Below, piece after piece: positions 34,598 to 41,844 of a DNA stretch of 64,000 nucleotides (the first letter of the stretch is position 1; each line of letters starts with the position of its first letter). Origin of the DNA: Couchioplanes caeruleus (lineage in GTDB: Bacteria > Actinomycetota > Actinomycetes > Mycobacteriales > Micromonosporaceae). The notes under the pieces were generated by a model, which was given only the letters and a program-made list of their open reading frames with translations, was not told where the DNA came from and made no database searches. The stretch covers positions 434,001-498,000 of the forward strand of contig NZ_RJKL01000001.1 of assembly GCF_003751945.1 (NCBI RefSeq), given 5' to 3'. A program made the position numbers and the translations under genes.

Positions 34598-35539
34598 GTG
34601 GCATCGTTCCTCTACCTCGTTGCCGGGTTGGTGGTCGGTGTGCTCGCCGGCTGGCTGCTGCGAGGACGTCTGGTAACCGCAGCCCAGCACAGCGCGACGA
34701 GCACCGCCACGCCCGCCGCACCCGAACCCGAACCCGCCGTCGAACACACTTCGGCGCCCGCACCGGTCGCCGAAGAGCACGCCGCGACCGCGACCGACGA
34801 GCGCACCACCACATCCGAGCCGGTCACCGCGGAACACGTCGCACCCGAGCCGGTCACCGCAGAAACCGTCGCACCCGAGCCGGTCACCGTTGAGCACGCC
34901 GTCGCGCCCACGGCCGTGAGCGAGGAGCACGCCGCCGAACCCGCGTCCGCGAGCGAGGAGCGTGCCGCCACACCCGAGCCGGTCGCCGAGGAGCCCACGC
35001 CGACGGCCGAGCGGGAGCCCACCGCCGACCTGGAACCGGCCACCGTGACCGAGCCGACGGCCGTCGTCGAGCCCGAGCCCTTCGTGGAGCCCGAGCCCTT
35101 CGTCGAGCCCGAGCCCTTCGTCGAGCCCGAGCCCTTCGTCGAGCCCGAGCCCGTCGCCGCAGCCGAGCCCGTGACCACGCCCGAGCCCGTCGCCACGCCC
35201 GAGCCCGTGACCATTCCCGAGCCCGTCGCCGCGGCCGAGCGGGTCACGGCGGCGCCGACCGTGATCGCCGAGCCCGTGGCCGAGCCGGTCGCGACGATCC
35301 CGGTGCAGAGTGGTCCGGCGGACGTCGCGCCCGCTCACGAGCCGGACGACCTGACGAAGATCGCCGGGATCGGGCCCAAGATGGCGATGGCCCTGGCGGC
35401 CGGTGGTATCACCACCTACGAGCAGCTCGCCAAGGCCGACGAGGTCTCGATCCGGGCCGCGATCACGGCGGCCGGGATGCGCCCCGCTCCCAGCCTCGGC
35501 GCCTGGCCCGAGCGCGCCCGCGCCCTGACGACCCGCTGA
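34598..35539 (+). CDS. membrane protein with Pro-Glu repeats and C-terminal helix-hairpin-helix
   Basis: A 313-residue protein. One N-terminal membrane helix (about 3-20) is followed by a long disordered region (about 30-245) dominated by Glu, Pro, Val, Thr and Ala, with EPVTAEH-, EPEPFV- and EPVAT-type repeats, and a compact C-terminal domain (DDLTKIAGIGPKMAMALAAGGITTYEQLA, then a helix) that is the helix-hairpin-helix seen in many 'IGP' DNA-binding or scaffold domains. GTG 34598 is used because CCGGAGG lies 6 bases upstream. The layout suggests a membrane-tethered arm that presents a DNA- or protein-binding module. The 267-bp gap upstream holds only GC-rich sequence. A hairpin terminator follows. 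Confidence 0.7.
   Translation: MASFLYLVAGLVVGVLAGWLLRGRLVTAAQHSATSTATPAAPEPEPAVEHTSAPAPVAEEHAATATDERTTTSEPVTAEHVAPEPVTAETVAPEPVTVEHAVAPTAVSEEHAAEPASASEERAATPEPVAEEPTPTAEREPTADLEPATVTEPTAVVEPEPFVEPEPFVEPEPFVEPEPFVEPEPVAAAEPVTTPEPVATPEPVTIPEPVAAAERVTAAPTVIAEPVAEPVATIPVQSGPADVAPAHEPDDLTKIAGIGPKMAMALAAGGITTYEQLAKADEVSIRAAITAAGMRPAPSLGAWPERARALTTR
35065..35160 (+). repeat. 18-bp in-frame repeat (EPEPFV) inside the HhH gene
   Basis: GTCGAGCCCGAGCCCTTC-type units occur four times in a row, then a fifth ending in EPEPVA. The unit length is a multiple of three, so copy-number change would alter the length of the disordered arm without a frameshift. Confidence 0.9.
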
Positions 35540-35650
35540 CGACCGATCGCCCCACCGGCGTCTGCGCCGTCAGAGCCGCCGCAGGCCCTCACCAGGGTCG
35601 TGCAGTCACTCCGCGCGCTTGATCGACAACTGCTCGTATACGGCAAACCC

Positions 35651-35682
35651 TCGTGCCCGCCCGGCGAACCGGGCGGGCACGA
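35651..35682. terminator. perfect hairpin terminator
   Basis: A perfect 14-bp stem (TCGTGCCCGCCCGG and its complement) with a CGAA tetraloop stands between the HhH gene and the nickel transporter operon. It is about 110 bp after the stop codon. Confidence 0.75.
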
Positions 35683-35737
35683 CCGTTACATGATCATGAA
35701 AGCCGACCCCGTCCGGGTGCCCGCCGCTGTGACCTAG

Positions 35738-35754
35738 TTGCCAAGACTATGCAA
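35738..35754. promoter_or_regulatory. candidate Nur box (nickel-responsive Fur-family operator)
   Basis: TTGCCA-AGACT-ATGCAA lies 52 bp before the nickel transporter start. The Nur consensus described in Streptomyces, as I recall it, is tTGCaa-N5-ttGCAA; this site keeps both half-site cores with the exact 5-bp spacing. Position upstream of an ECF metal importer makes repression by nickel-bound Nur plausible. The regulator gene itself is not in the window. Confidence 0.6.
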
Positions 35755-35806
35755 CAGCATCGGATGCCCAATATGCTGGCCCGCAGTTCCAGCCCCGGGA
35801 GGCACG

Positions 35807-36517
35807 ATGGATATTGTGGCGATGCACATCGCCAACGGGATCGTGGACGGACCGGTGTCGGCCCTGTTCACCGCCTTCGCCGCGGGGGCGCTGACGGTCT
35901 GCGTCTGGCGGGCCCGCGCCGATCTCGACGATCGCCTGGCTCCCATGGCCGGCCTCGTGGCCGCCTTCATCTTCGCCGTACAGATGCTCAACTTCCAGGT
36001 GCTGCCCGGTGTCTCCGGTCATCTGCTCGGCGGCACCCTCGCGGTGGTCCTGGTCGGACCGTGGGTCGGGGCCCTCTGCGTCTCGACCGTGCTGATCGTG
36101 CAGTGCCTGCTCTTCGCCGACGGCGGGCTCACCGCGCTCGGGCTCAACATCACGAACATGGCGATTCTCGGCACCGCGGTCGGTTACCTGCTCGTCGCGG
36201 GGCTGATGCGGATGTTGCCGAAGACTCCCGCCGGGGTCGGCACGGCCGCCTTCATCGCCTCCGTCGTCGGTGTCGTGGTCGCCTCGCAGGGCTTCGTCCT
36301 GCAGTACTGGATGGGCGGCACGACCGAGCTCTCCATGCCCGCGATCGCCGGGACGATGGCCGGGATGCACACCCTGATCGGGATCGGCGAGGGTCTGATC
36401 GCCGCCACCACGGTCGCGACCGTGGCGCGCGTCCGCCCGGATCTGGTCTATGCCCTGCGCCGGTTCCGCACGGCGCCCGCCGTCGAGCCGGTTCCCGTTG
36501 CCGGAGGTGTCCTGTGA
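35807..36517 (+). CDS. nikM: ECF nickel/cobalt transporter substrate component (NikM/CbiM)
   Basis: A 236-residue membrane protein with about six helices that binds the metal. After a 5-residue extension the protein has the N-terminal MHIANG motif, which corresponds to the MHIPDG metal-binding start in NikM/CbiM, and later NFQVLPGVSGHLLGG with a conserved His. By ribosome-site logic ATG 35807 is the start (GGGAGG 4 bases upstream); by family logic ATG 35822 would place Met-His at the N-terminus. The gene heads an operon with all four ECF parts (M, N, Q, O) and a Nur-box-like site upstream. Nickel is therefore more likely than cobalt. Confidence 0.88.
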   Translation: MDIVAMHIANGIVDGPVSALFTAFAAGALTVCVWRARADLDDRLAPMAGLVAAFIFAVQMLNFQVLPGVSGHLLGGTLAVVLVGPWVGALCVSTVLIVQCLLFADGGLTALGLNITNMAILGTAVGYLLVAGLMRMLPKTPAGVGTAAFIASVVGVVVASQGFVLQYWMGGTTELSMPAIAGTMAGMHTLIGIGEGLIAATTVATVARVRPDLVYALRRFRTAPAVEPVPVAGGVL

Positions 36518-36867
36518 CCAGGCGACTCGGGTGGTTCCTCGCCTCCGGGCTTCTCGTGGCCCTGCTGCTGGCCGGGGTCGTCAGCGGCTTCGCCGCAGGC
36601 CACCCCGACGGGCTCGACGCCACCGCGCGGCAGGGTTGCACGTTCAACGCCGACGACGAGATCACCGGCGGCACGTGCATGCTCCAGAAGGAGCAGGAGC
36701 ACCAGCTCGCCGGGAGCCCGCTCGCCGACTACGGCATCCGCGGCCTCGGCGAGGGCCCGCTGTCGACGGGGCTCTCCGGCGTGCTCGGCGTGCTCGTCAC
36801 CTTCGGGCTCGGCGGCGGAGTGTTCTGGCTGGCCCGGCGACGCACCCGGACGGAAGCCGGAGCCTAG
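36514..36867 (+). CDS. nikN: ECF transporter accessory component NikN/CbiN-like (PDGLE domain)
   Basis: A 117-residue protein with two membrane helices (about 7-27 and 84-104) and an extracytoplasmic loop carrying the PDGLD motif (HPDGLDATARQGC), a variant of the PDGLE domain. This small subunit helps load metal into NikM. GTG 36514 overlaps the nikM stop (GTGA), and its TAG overlaps the GTG of nikQ. Confidence 0.85.
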   Translation: MTRRLGWFLASGLLVALLLAGVVSGFAAGHPDGLDATARQGCTFNADDEITGGTCMLQKEQEHQLAGSPLADYGIRGLGEGPLSTGLSGVLGVLVTFGLGGGVFWLARRRTRTEAGA

Positions 36868-37628
36868 TGGGCGCCGGTCACGCCCATCCCCTGCACCTCG
36901 ACCGGCCGAGCCCGGTGCACCGGCTCGCGCCGGAGGTGAAGATCCTCGCCATGCTGCTGTTCACGGTGGTGGTCGTGGCGACGCCCCGGGAGGAGTTCGC
37001 GGCGTTCGGCGGGTACGCGCTGCTGCTCGCCGCGGTCGCCGCGGCCGCGCGGGTGCCGGCGTCGTGGCTGGCCAAGCGTGCCACCATCGAGCTGCCGTTC
37101 GTGGTGCTGGCGGTCGCCCTGCCCTTCGCCGGACACGGTGAACGGGTGGACTGGCTGGGCCTGTCGCTCTCCGTCGACGGCCTGTACGGCGCGTGGAACA
37201 TCTTCGCCAAGGGCACGCTGGGGGTCGTGGCCTCGCTGCTGCTCGCGGCGTCCACCACGATGCGTGACCTGATCCTCGGGCTCGACCGGCTGCGCTGCCC
37301 GGCCGTGTTCACCCAGATCGCCACGTTCATGCTGCGCTACCTGGACATCCTCGTCGACGACGCGCGGCGGATGCGGATCGCGCGGCTGTCGCGCGGCTAC
37401 GATCCCCGGTTCCTGTGGCAGGTGAAGGCGTTCGCGGTGAGCGTGGGATCCTTGTTCCTGCGGGCGTACGAACGGGGTGAGAGGGTCTATCTGGCGATGG
37501 TGTCGCGCGGCTACGACGGACGGATGCCCCGCCCCGACTCGGGCGGTGCGAGCGCGGCGCAGTGGGCACAATCGGCGGCCCTGCCCGTCGCGGCCGCCGC
37601 CATCGCCGTAGTGGCGGTGCTGCGATGA
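36867..37628 (+). CDS. nikQ: ECF transporter T component (NikQ/CbiQ)
   Basis: A 253-residue transmembrane coupling protein. The membrane helices are followed by two coupling motifs with Ala/Ser-Arg-Gly (ARLSRGYD and MVSRGYDGRMP), which bind the ATPase. It starts with GTG inside the TAG of nikN and ends in the ATG of nikO, so translation is coupled. Confidence 0.92.
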   Translation: MGAGHAHPLHLDRPSPVHRLAPEVKILAMLLFTVVVVATPREEFAAFGGYALLLAAVAAAARVPASWLAKRATIELPFVVLAVALPFAGHGERVDWLGLSLSVDGLYGAWNIFAKGTLGVVASLLLAASTTMRDLILGLDRLRCPAVFTQIATFMLRYLDILVDDARRMRIARLSRGYDPRFLWQVKAFAVSVGSLFLRAYERGERVYLAMVSRGYDGRMPRPDSGGASAAQWAQSAALPVAAAAIAVVAVLR

Positions 37629-38365
37629 GCCTGCGGGTCACCGGATTGACGTACGCGTACCCGGACGGCAGCGTCGCCCTTCGCGGGGTCGACCTGACCG
37701 TCGCCGAGGGTGAGCGCGTCGCCCTGCTCGGCCCGAACGGCGCCGGCAAGACGACGCTCGTGCTGCACCTCAACGGGGTTCTGCACGGCGGCGCGGGCAC
37801 GGTCGAGATCGGCGATCTGCGGGTGGACGCCCGCGACCGGGGCCGGCTCTCCGAGATTCGCCGCCGGGTCGGCATCGTCTTCCAGGACCCGGACGACCAG
37901 CTTTTCATGCCGACGGTCGCCGAGGACGTCGCGTTCGGCCCGGCCAACCTGGGCCTGCGCGGCCCCGAGCTGGACGAGCGGGTCGCCGAGGCCCTCGCCG
38001 CAGTGGGCATGTCCGCGCATCGCGACCAGGTGCCGCACCACCTGTCGTTCGGGCAACGGCGGCGGGTCGCCGTGGCCACGGTGCTGGCGATGCGGCCGGA
38101 GCTGCTGGTCCTGGACGAGCCGTCGTCCAACCTGGACCCGGCCAGCCGGCGCGAACTGGCCGAGATCCTCCAGAGCCTGCCGGTGACGGTGTTGATGGTC
38201 ACGCACGATCTTCCGTACGCGATGCAGCTCTGTCCCCGCTCGGTCATCCTCGACGGCGGCCGCATCGCGGCCGACGGGCCGACCGCCGACATTCTCGCGG
38301 ACGAGGAGCTGCTGCGCGCCCACCGGCTGGAGCTTCCCTACGGCTTCCATCCCGTACGCCCGTAG
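37625..38365 (+). CDS. nikO: ECF transporter ATPase (NikO/CbiO)
   Basis: A 246-residue ATPase: Walker A GPNGAGKTT, Q-loop VFQDPDDQLF, signature LSFGQRRRVAVA, Walker B LLVLDEPSSNLDP and H-loop VTHDLPYAM. The FQDPDDQ phrase is typical of CbiO/NikO. It powers the metal importer as the last gene of the operon. Its start overlaps the nikQ stop by 4 bases. Confidence 0.93.
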   Translation: MSLRVTGLTYAYPDGSVALRGVDLTVAEGERVALLGPNGAGKTTLVLHLNGVLHGGAGTVEIGDLRVDARDRGRLSEIRRRVGIVFQDPDDQLFMPTVAEDVAFGPANLGLRGPELDERVAEALAAVGMSAHRDQVPHHLSFGQRRRVAVATVLAMRPELLVLDEPSSNLDPASRRELAEILQSLPVTVLMVTHDLPYAMQLCPRSVILDGGRIAADGPTADILADEELLRAHRLELPYGFHPVRP

Positions 38366-38372
38366 CAGCGCG

Positions 38373-38900
38373 TCACGCGGTGGCGGCGCAGGCCCCTGGT
38401 GGCAGCTTCGCCTCGCCGAGGAACCCCAGCGACTGATTCACCTCGGTGAACGTGCCGAGCCGCTGGTATGCGGCCCCGACCACCACGTCGACCACGGCGC
38501 CCTTGCGCCCCGGGTCGTACGCGCGGGTCGCCTTGCCGAGGAAGTAGGCCTGCACGAGTTGGGCCGCGCCGACGGCTTCCGGGCCGTAGCGGAGCTCGGC
38601 CACGTCGCCGAAGCGCTTCTTGCTCACCGCCGGCTTCTCCACGCGGAACCGGCGATCGGCGAACGCGCCGGACACGCCGGCGCCCAGGCCCTGGGTCGCG
38701 GTGCCGTTGAAGACCTTCACCGTCACCTGCGGCGGCCCGTCCGGGAGCCGGAGGCTGGCGACGGGCGCCCCGGCCGGGCAGCCGGGCCCGGCGACGACGC
38801 CGCCCTGCGAGTCGCGGGCCACCGCGAGAACGACAACGACGATCGCCGCTACGGCGAGGAAACCGACGAGGATGAGGGCTCGGACCCGCGTGAAACTCAC
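38373..38900 (-). CDS. membrane protein with LytR C-terminal domain
   Basis: A 175-residue protein with one N-terminal membrane helix (about 6-27) and an outer LytR_C-like domain (VTVKVFNGTATQGLGAGVSGAFADRRFRV, then the PEAVGAAQLVQAYF helix). In actinomycetes such stand-alone LytR_C proteins are cell-wall associated and their role is unclear. GTG 38900 opens the natural signal-anchor. It is convergent with nikO, 8 bp apart, and lies just downstream of the TetR gene on the same strand. Confidence 0.75.
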   Translation of the reverse strand: MSFTRVRALILVGFLAVAAIVVVVLAVARDSQGGVVAGPGCPAGAPVASLRLPDGPPQVTVKVFNGTATQGLGAGVSGAFADRRFRVEKPAVSKKRFGDVAELRYGPEAVGAAQLVQAYFLGKATRAYDPGRKGAVVDVVVGAAYQRLGTFTEVNQSLGFLGEAKLPPGACAATA

Positions 38901-38949
38901 GGAGCGCGACGGTAGCGTGGGCCCGCAACATCGACGGGCGGCACGGGCA

Positions 38950-39510
38950 TCAGCGTGGCGCCAGGGCGCCCTCGATGCTGCGCAGGATGAGGCGTAGCGC
39001 CTCGTGTCGGGACACCTGGTGCTCCCCGATGTAGCTCCAGCCCGCATAGAGCTGAGACCAGACGAGGCTGGAGATCCAGTCGGCAGGCAGCCCGCGGTCG
39101 ACGGTGCCGTCGTCGTGGCCGCGGCGGACCATCGCCTCGAAGTCCTCGGCGCAGTCGCCGACCTCGTGCCAGGTGTCACCGTCGGCGAGTACCTGCTCGC
39201 TGAACAGCAGCGACAGCACGTCGCCCAGGTCGAAATACTCCTGGCAGAGCCGACGGACGGCCTCCGCGCCGGTCCCCTCGGCGAGCCTGGCGCGCTCGTG
39301 TGCCCGGTGGAGGCGGTCGGCCGCCTCCCGGCGGAGCGCGACGACCAGGTCGCCGCGCTCGGCGAAGTACCGGTGCAGCGTGGTACGTCCGACCCCGGCG
39401 GCGGTGGCCACGTCACCGAGCGTCGAGGCGGGGTTGCGCGCGAAAACCTCGATGGCGGCATCGATGATGGCCTGCCGGGTGCGGGCACGGCTGCCCGTCT
39501 CGATGTCCAC
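38950..39510 (-). CDS. TetR-family regulator of the adjacent ABC exporter
   Basis: A 186-residue TetR protein: helix-turn-helix about 29-50 (STLGDVATAAGVGRTTLHRYFAERGDLV), then a helical ligand domain (EVGDCAEDFEAMVRRGHDDGTVDRGLPADWISSLVWSQLYAGWSYI). It is divergent from an ABC exporter gene over a 52-bp space that contains a perfect inverted repeat, the usual layout of a drug-sensing repressor and its pump. Confidence 0.9.
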   Translation of the reverse strand: MDIETGSRARTRQAIIDAAIEVFARNPASTLGDVATAAGVGRTTLHRYFAERGDLVVALRREAADRLHRAHERARLAEGTGAEAVRRLCQEYFDLGDVLSLLFSEQVLADGDTWHEVGDCAEDFEAMVRRGHDDGTVDRGLPADWISSLVWSQLYAGWSYIGEHQVSRHEALRLILRSIEGALAPR

Positions 39511-39536
39511 CGAAGCAGAATACCAGTTGCCTCTTA

Positions 39537-39554
39537 TGGAACATCGGTGTTCCA
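39537..39554. promoter_or_regulatory. TetR operator, perfect inverted repeat
   Basis: TGGAACA-TCGG-TGTTCCA has perfect 7-bp arms and a 4-bp centre. It lies between the divergent TetR and ABC exporter genes and ends only 8 bp before the exporter ATG, where it would cover a promoter core. Confidence 0.75.
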
Positions 39555-39562
39555 CTACGGTC

Positions 39563-41323
39563 ATGCCGGATTCCAGGAGACTCCCGACCCTCCTCGCCTT
39601 CCTCCGCCCGCACCGCCGCACCCTGGTGGCGGGCCTGCTGCTCGGTCTGGTGGCGAACGCCGCCGGACTCGCCACGCCGATGGTGACCAAATGGGTGCTC
39701 GACACCTTCCGGGAAGGCGTCGACCTGACCGCACCGATCGTCGTCCTGCTCGTGCTGGTGGTCGTCGGCGCCGCCATCACCCTCGGGCAATGGATCCTGC
39801 TCGGCACTCTCGCCGAGCGCATCGTGCTGGACGCCCGCACGTCCATCATCGGCAGATACTTCCGGGCTCGGATCGGCGACCTGCAACGCCGCCCGACCGG
39901 GGAGCTCGTCACCCGGGTCACCTCCGACACCGGCCTGCTGCACGAGGCCTCCGGCAGCCTGGTCGGTCTCATCAACGCGGGCATCGGGCTGGCCGGCACC
40001 CTCGTGCTGATGGGCGTGCTGGATCTGACGCTGCTCGGCTGCACGCTCGCCGCGGTCGTCGTCGTCGGCGCCCTCATCGCCCTCCTCATGCCGCGCATCA
40101 GCGCGGCGCAGACCGCGGCGCAGGAGTCCGTCGGACAACTCGGCGGCACCCTCGAGGGGTCCCTGCGGGCGATCCGGACCGTGAAGGCGAGCCGGGCCGA
40201 GGGCCGCCAGAGCGAACGGATCATCGGCAACGCCCGCGACGCCGCCGCGCACAGCATCCGCGCCGCCAAGGTGAGTGCGTCCGTCTGGACCCTCGCCTGG
40301 TCCGGCATCCACCTGTCGGTGCTCCTCATCCTGGCCATCGGCGCGTGGCGGGCCCAGCGCGGCCTGCTCGAGGTGTCGAGCCTCATCGCCTTCCTGCTCT
40401 ACGTCTTCCAGCTCATGGGGCCGATCAGCGAACTGACCCAGAACGTCACGGCGCTCCAGGCCGGGATCGCCGCCGCGGGCCGCATCAACGAGCTGGACAC
40501 CATCGCCGCCGAGTCGGCGGTCCGCGGCACGGCGGCGACGGACACCGTCCCGGCCCGCCGCGAGGACGGCCCGGTCCTGGTACTGCGGGACGTCACCGCC
40601 CGGTACGGCCCCGGCACACCGCCCGCCGTCCGCGGCATCGATCTCGAGATCCCGCGCCGCGGCCACACCGCCGTGGTGGGACCGTCCGGAGCCGGCAAGA
40701 CCACCCTGTTCTCGCTCCTGCTGCGTTTCCTCGAACCCGACGGCGGCGAGATCCTGCTCGACGGCCGGCCCTATCCGGCCTGGAGTCACGACGAGGTCCG
40801 CGCCCGTCTCTCCTACGTCGAGCAGGAGACGCCGGTCGTGCCCGGCAGCATCCGCGACAACCTGCGCTTCACCCATCCCGACGCCGACGACGAGGAGCTG
40901 CACGCGGTCCTGCGGGCGGTACGCCTCGACGAGAAGATCGGCGACCTGCCGGACGGCCTCGACACGTCCCTGACCTCCACCGACGTCTCGGGCGGCCAGC
41001 GGCAGCGGATCGCGCTGGCCCGGGCGCTGCTGCGCACGCCGGACGTGCTGCTCCTCGACGAGGCCACCGCGCAGCTCGACGGCCTGACCGAGGCGGCCGT
41101 GCAGGAGTGCATCCGGGAACGCGCCGCCGCGGGCGCCGTCGTCACCATCGCCCACCGGCTCTCCACTGTGCTCGACGCCGACCGGATCATCGTCATGGAG
41201 GACGGCCGGATCCGCGCTCAGGGCACGCACGCGGAGCTGTACCGCTCCGACGCCCTGTACCGCCAGCTCGTCGAGGCGCTCCGCATCGCCGCGGATCAGA
41301 CGGCGCCGGCCCTCGCCGGCTGA
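39563..41323 (+). CDS. ABC exporter, fused membrane and ATPase domains
   Basis: A 586-residue type I exporter half-transporter: six membrane helices (about 20-310) joined to an ATPase domain with Walker A GPSGAGKTT, Q-loop VEQETPVVPGSI, signature VSGGQRQRIALARALL, Walker B VLLLDEATAQLD and H-loop IAHRLSTV. It would act as a homodimer that exports a hydrophobic compound or drug. ATG 39563 has no clear ribosome site; together with the operator 8 bp upstream this suggests a leaderless or very short leader. The neighbouring TetR gene probably represses it. A hairpin terminator follows. Confidence 0.92.
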   Translation: MPDSRRLPTLLAFLRPHRRTLVAGLLLGLVANAAGLATPMVTKWVLDTFREGVDLTAPIVVLLVLVVVGAAITLGQWILLGTLAERIVLDARTSIIGRYFRARIGDLQRRPTGELVTRVTSDTGLLHEASGSLVGLINAGIGLAGTLVLMGVLDLTLLGCTLAAVVVVGALIALLMPRISAAQTAAQESVGQLGGTLEGSLRAIRTVKASRAEGRQSERIIGNARDAAAHSIRAAKVSASVWTLAWSGIHLSVLLILAIGAWRAQRGLLEVSSLIAFLLYVFQLMGPISELTQNVTALQAGIAAAGRINELDTIAAESAVRGTAATDTVPARREDGPVLVLRDVTARYGPGTPPAVRGIDLEIPRRGHTAVVGPSGAGKTTLFSLLLRFLEPDGGEILLDGRPYPAWSHDEVRARLSYVEQETPVVPGSIRDNLRFTHPDADDEELHAVLRAVRLDEKIGDLPDGLDTSLTSTDVSGGQRQRIALARALLRTPDVLLLDEATAQLDGLTEAAVQECIRERAAAGAVVTIAHRLSTVLDADRIIVMEDGRIRAQGTHAELYRSDALYRQLVEALRIAADQTAPALAG

Positions 41324-41350
41324 GCGGCCCCACCCTCCGGCTCTGCCGGA

Positions 41351-41387
41351 GGCCGCACGACAGCCCGCGGCCGGTTGTCGTGCGGCC
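41351..41387. terminator. hairpin terminator after ABC exporter
   Basis: A perfect 12-bp stem (GGCCGCACGACA and its complement) with a 13-nt loop. A smaller hairpin (CCTCCGGC-TCT-GCCGGAGG) directly precedes it, so termination is probably in tandem. Confidence 0.7.
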
Positions 41388-41454
41388 GACCTGGCCACCC
41401 CCGGAACGAAATGCATTTATCCTGTCGTTTCGGGCAGAGGTGAGGGCGGGGGCC

Positions 41455-41787
41455 ATGACGCACGCACAGCCGGAGTTGCCGGTGCCGGAGGAGCTGGAAT
41501 GGGCGCTGGACGAGGCGAACAAGGAGGTCGTGGCCATCGCGCCCGGATGGTTCCGAGCCTGGCCCAGCGGTGACGAGAAGTGGTCCGCGGTCAACGTCCG
41601 CGCCGCCACCCAGGTCATCGTCAACCACAGCCGCGAGGACGATCGCCATCCGGACAGCTGGACGGTGCGGGCGCTGTTCGGCGACAAGGCGGTGGAGCTG
41701 CGGGTCGGGCCCTATGACAACCGGACCCAGGCGATCTGGGTCGCGAACGCCATTCTGAGCATCGCCTACGCCGGTGAACGCCGCTGA
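41455..41787 (+). CDS. uncharacterised small cytosolic protein
   Basis: A 110-residue acidic protein (ELPVPEELEWALDEANKEVVAIAPGWFRAWPSGDEKWS...), with a C-terminal part RVGPYDNRTQAIWVANAILSIAYAGERR. There is no signal peptide or membrane helix, and I do not recognise the family. ATG 41455 is preceded by a GAGGGCGGGGG stretch. It stands between two hairpins, so it is its own transcription unit. Confidence 0.6.
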   Translation: MTHAQPELPVPEELEWALDEANKEVVAIAPGWFRAWPSGDEKWSAVNVRAATQVIVNHSREDDRHPDSWTVRALFGDKAVELRVGPYDNRTQAIWVANAILSIAYAGERR

Positions 41788-41796
41788 GCGCACGAA

Positions 41797-41830
41797 TGAG
41801 CGGGTGCCCTCCGGAGAGGACACCCGCTCA
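41797..41830. terminator. bidirectional hairpin terminator
   Basis: TGAGCGGGTG and CACCCGCTCA form a perfect 10-bp stem. It lies between the stop codons of the small plus-strand gene and the minus-strand subtilisin gene and should serve both. Confidence 0.75.
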
Positions 41831-41844
41831 CGAGTGGTGCCGGG

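Noticed and set aside
35540..35806. Cobalamin riboswitch before the metal ECF operon
   Set aside because: No B12-box-like sequence is visible; the region has a terminator hairpin and the Nur-like site instead.
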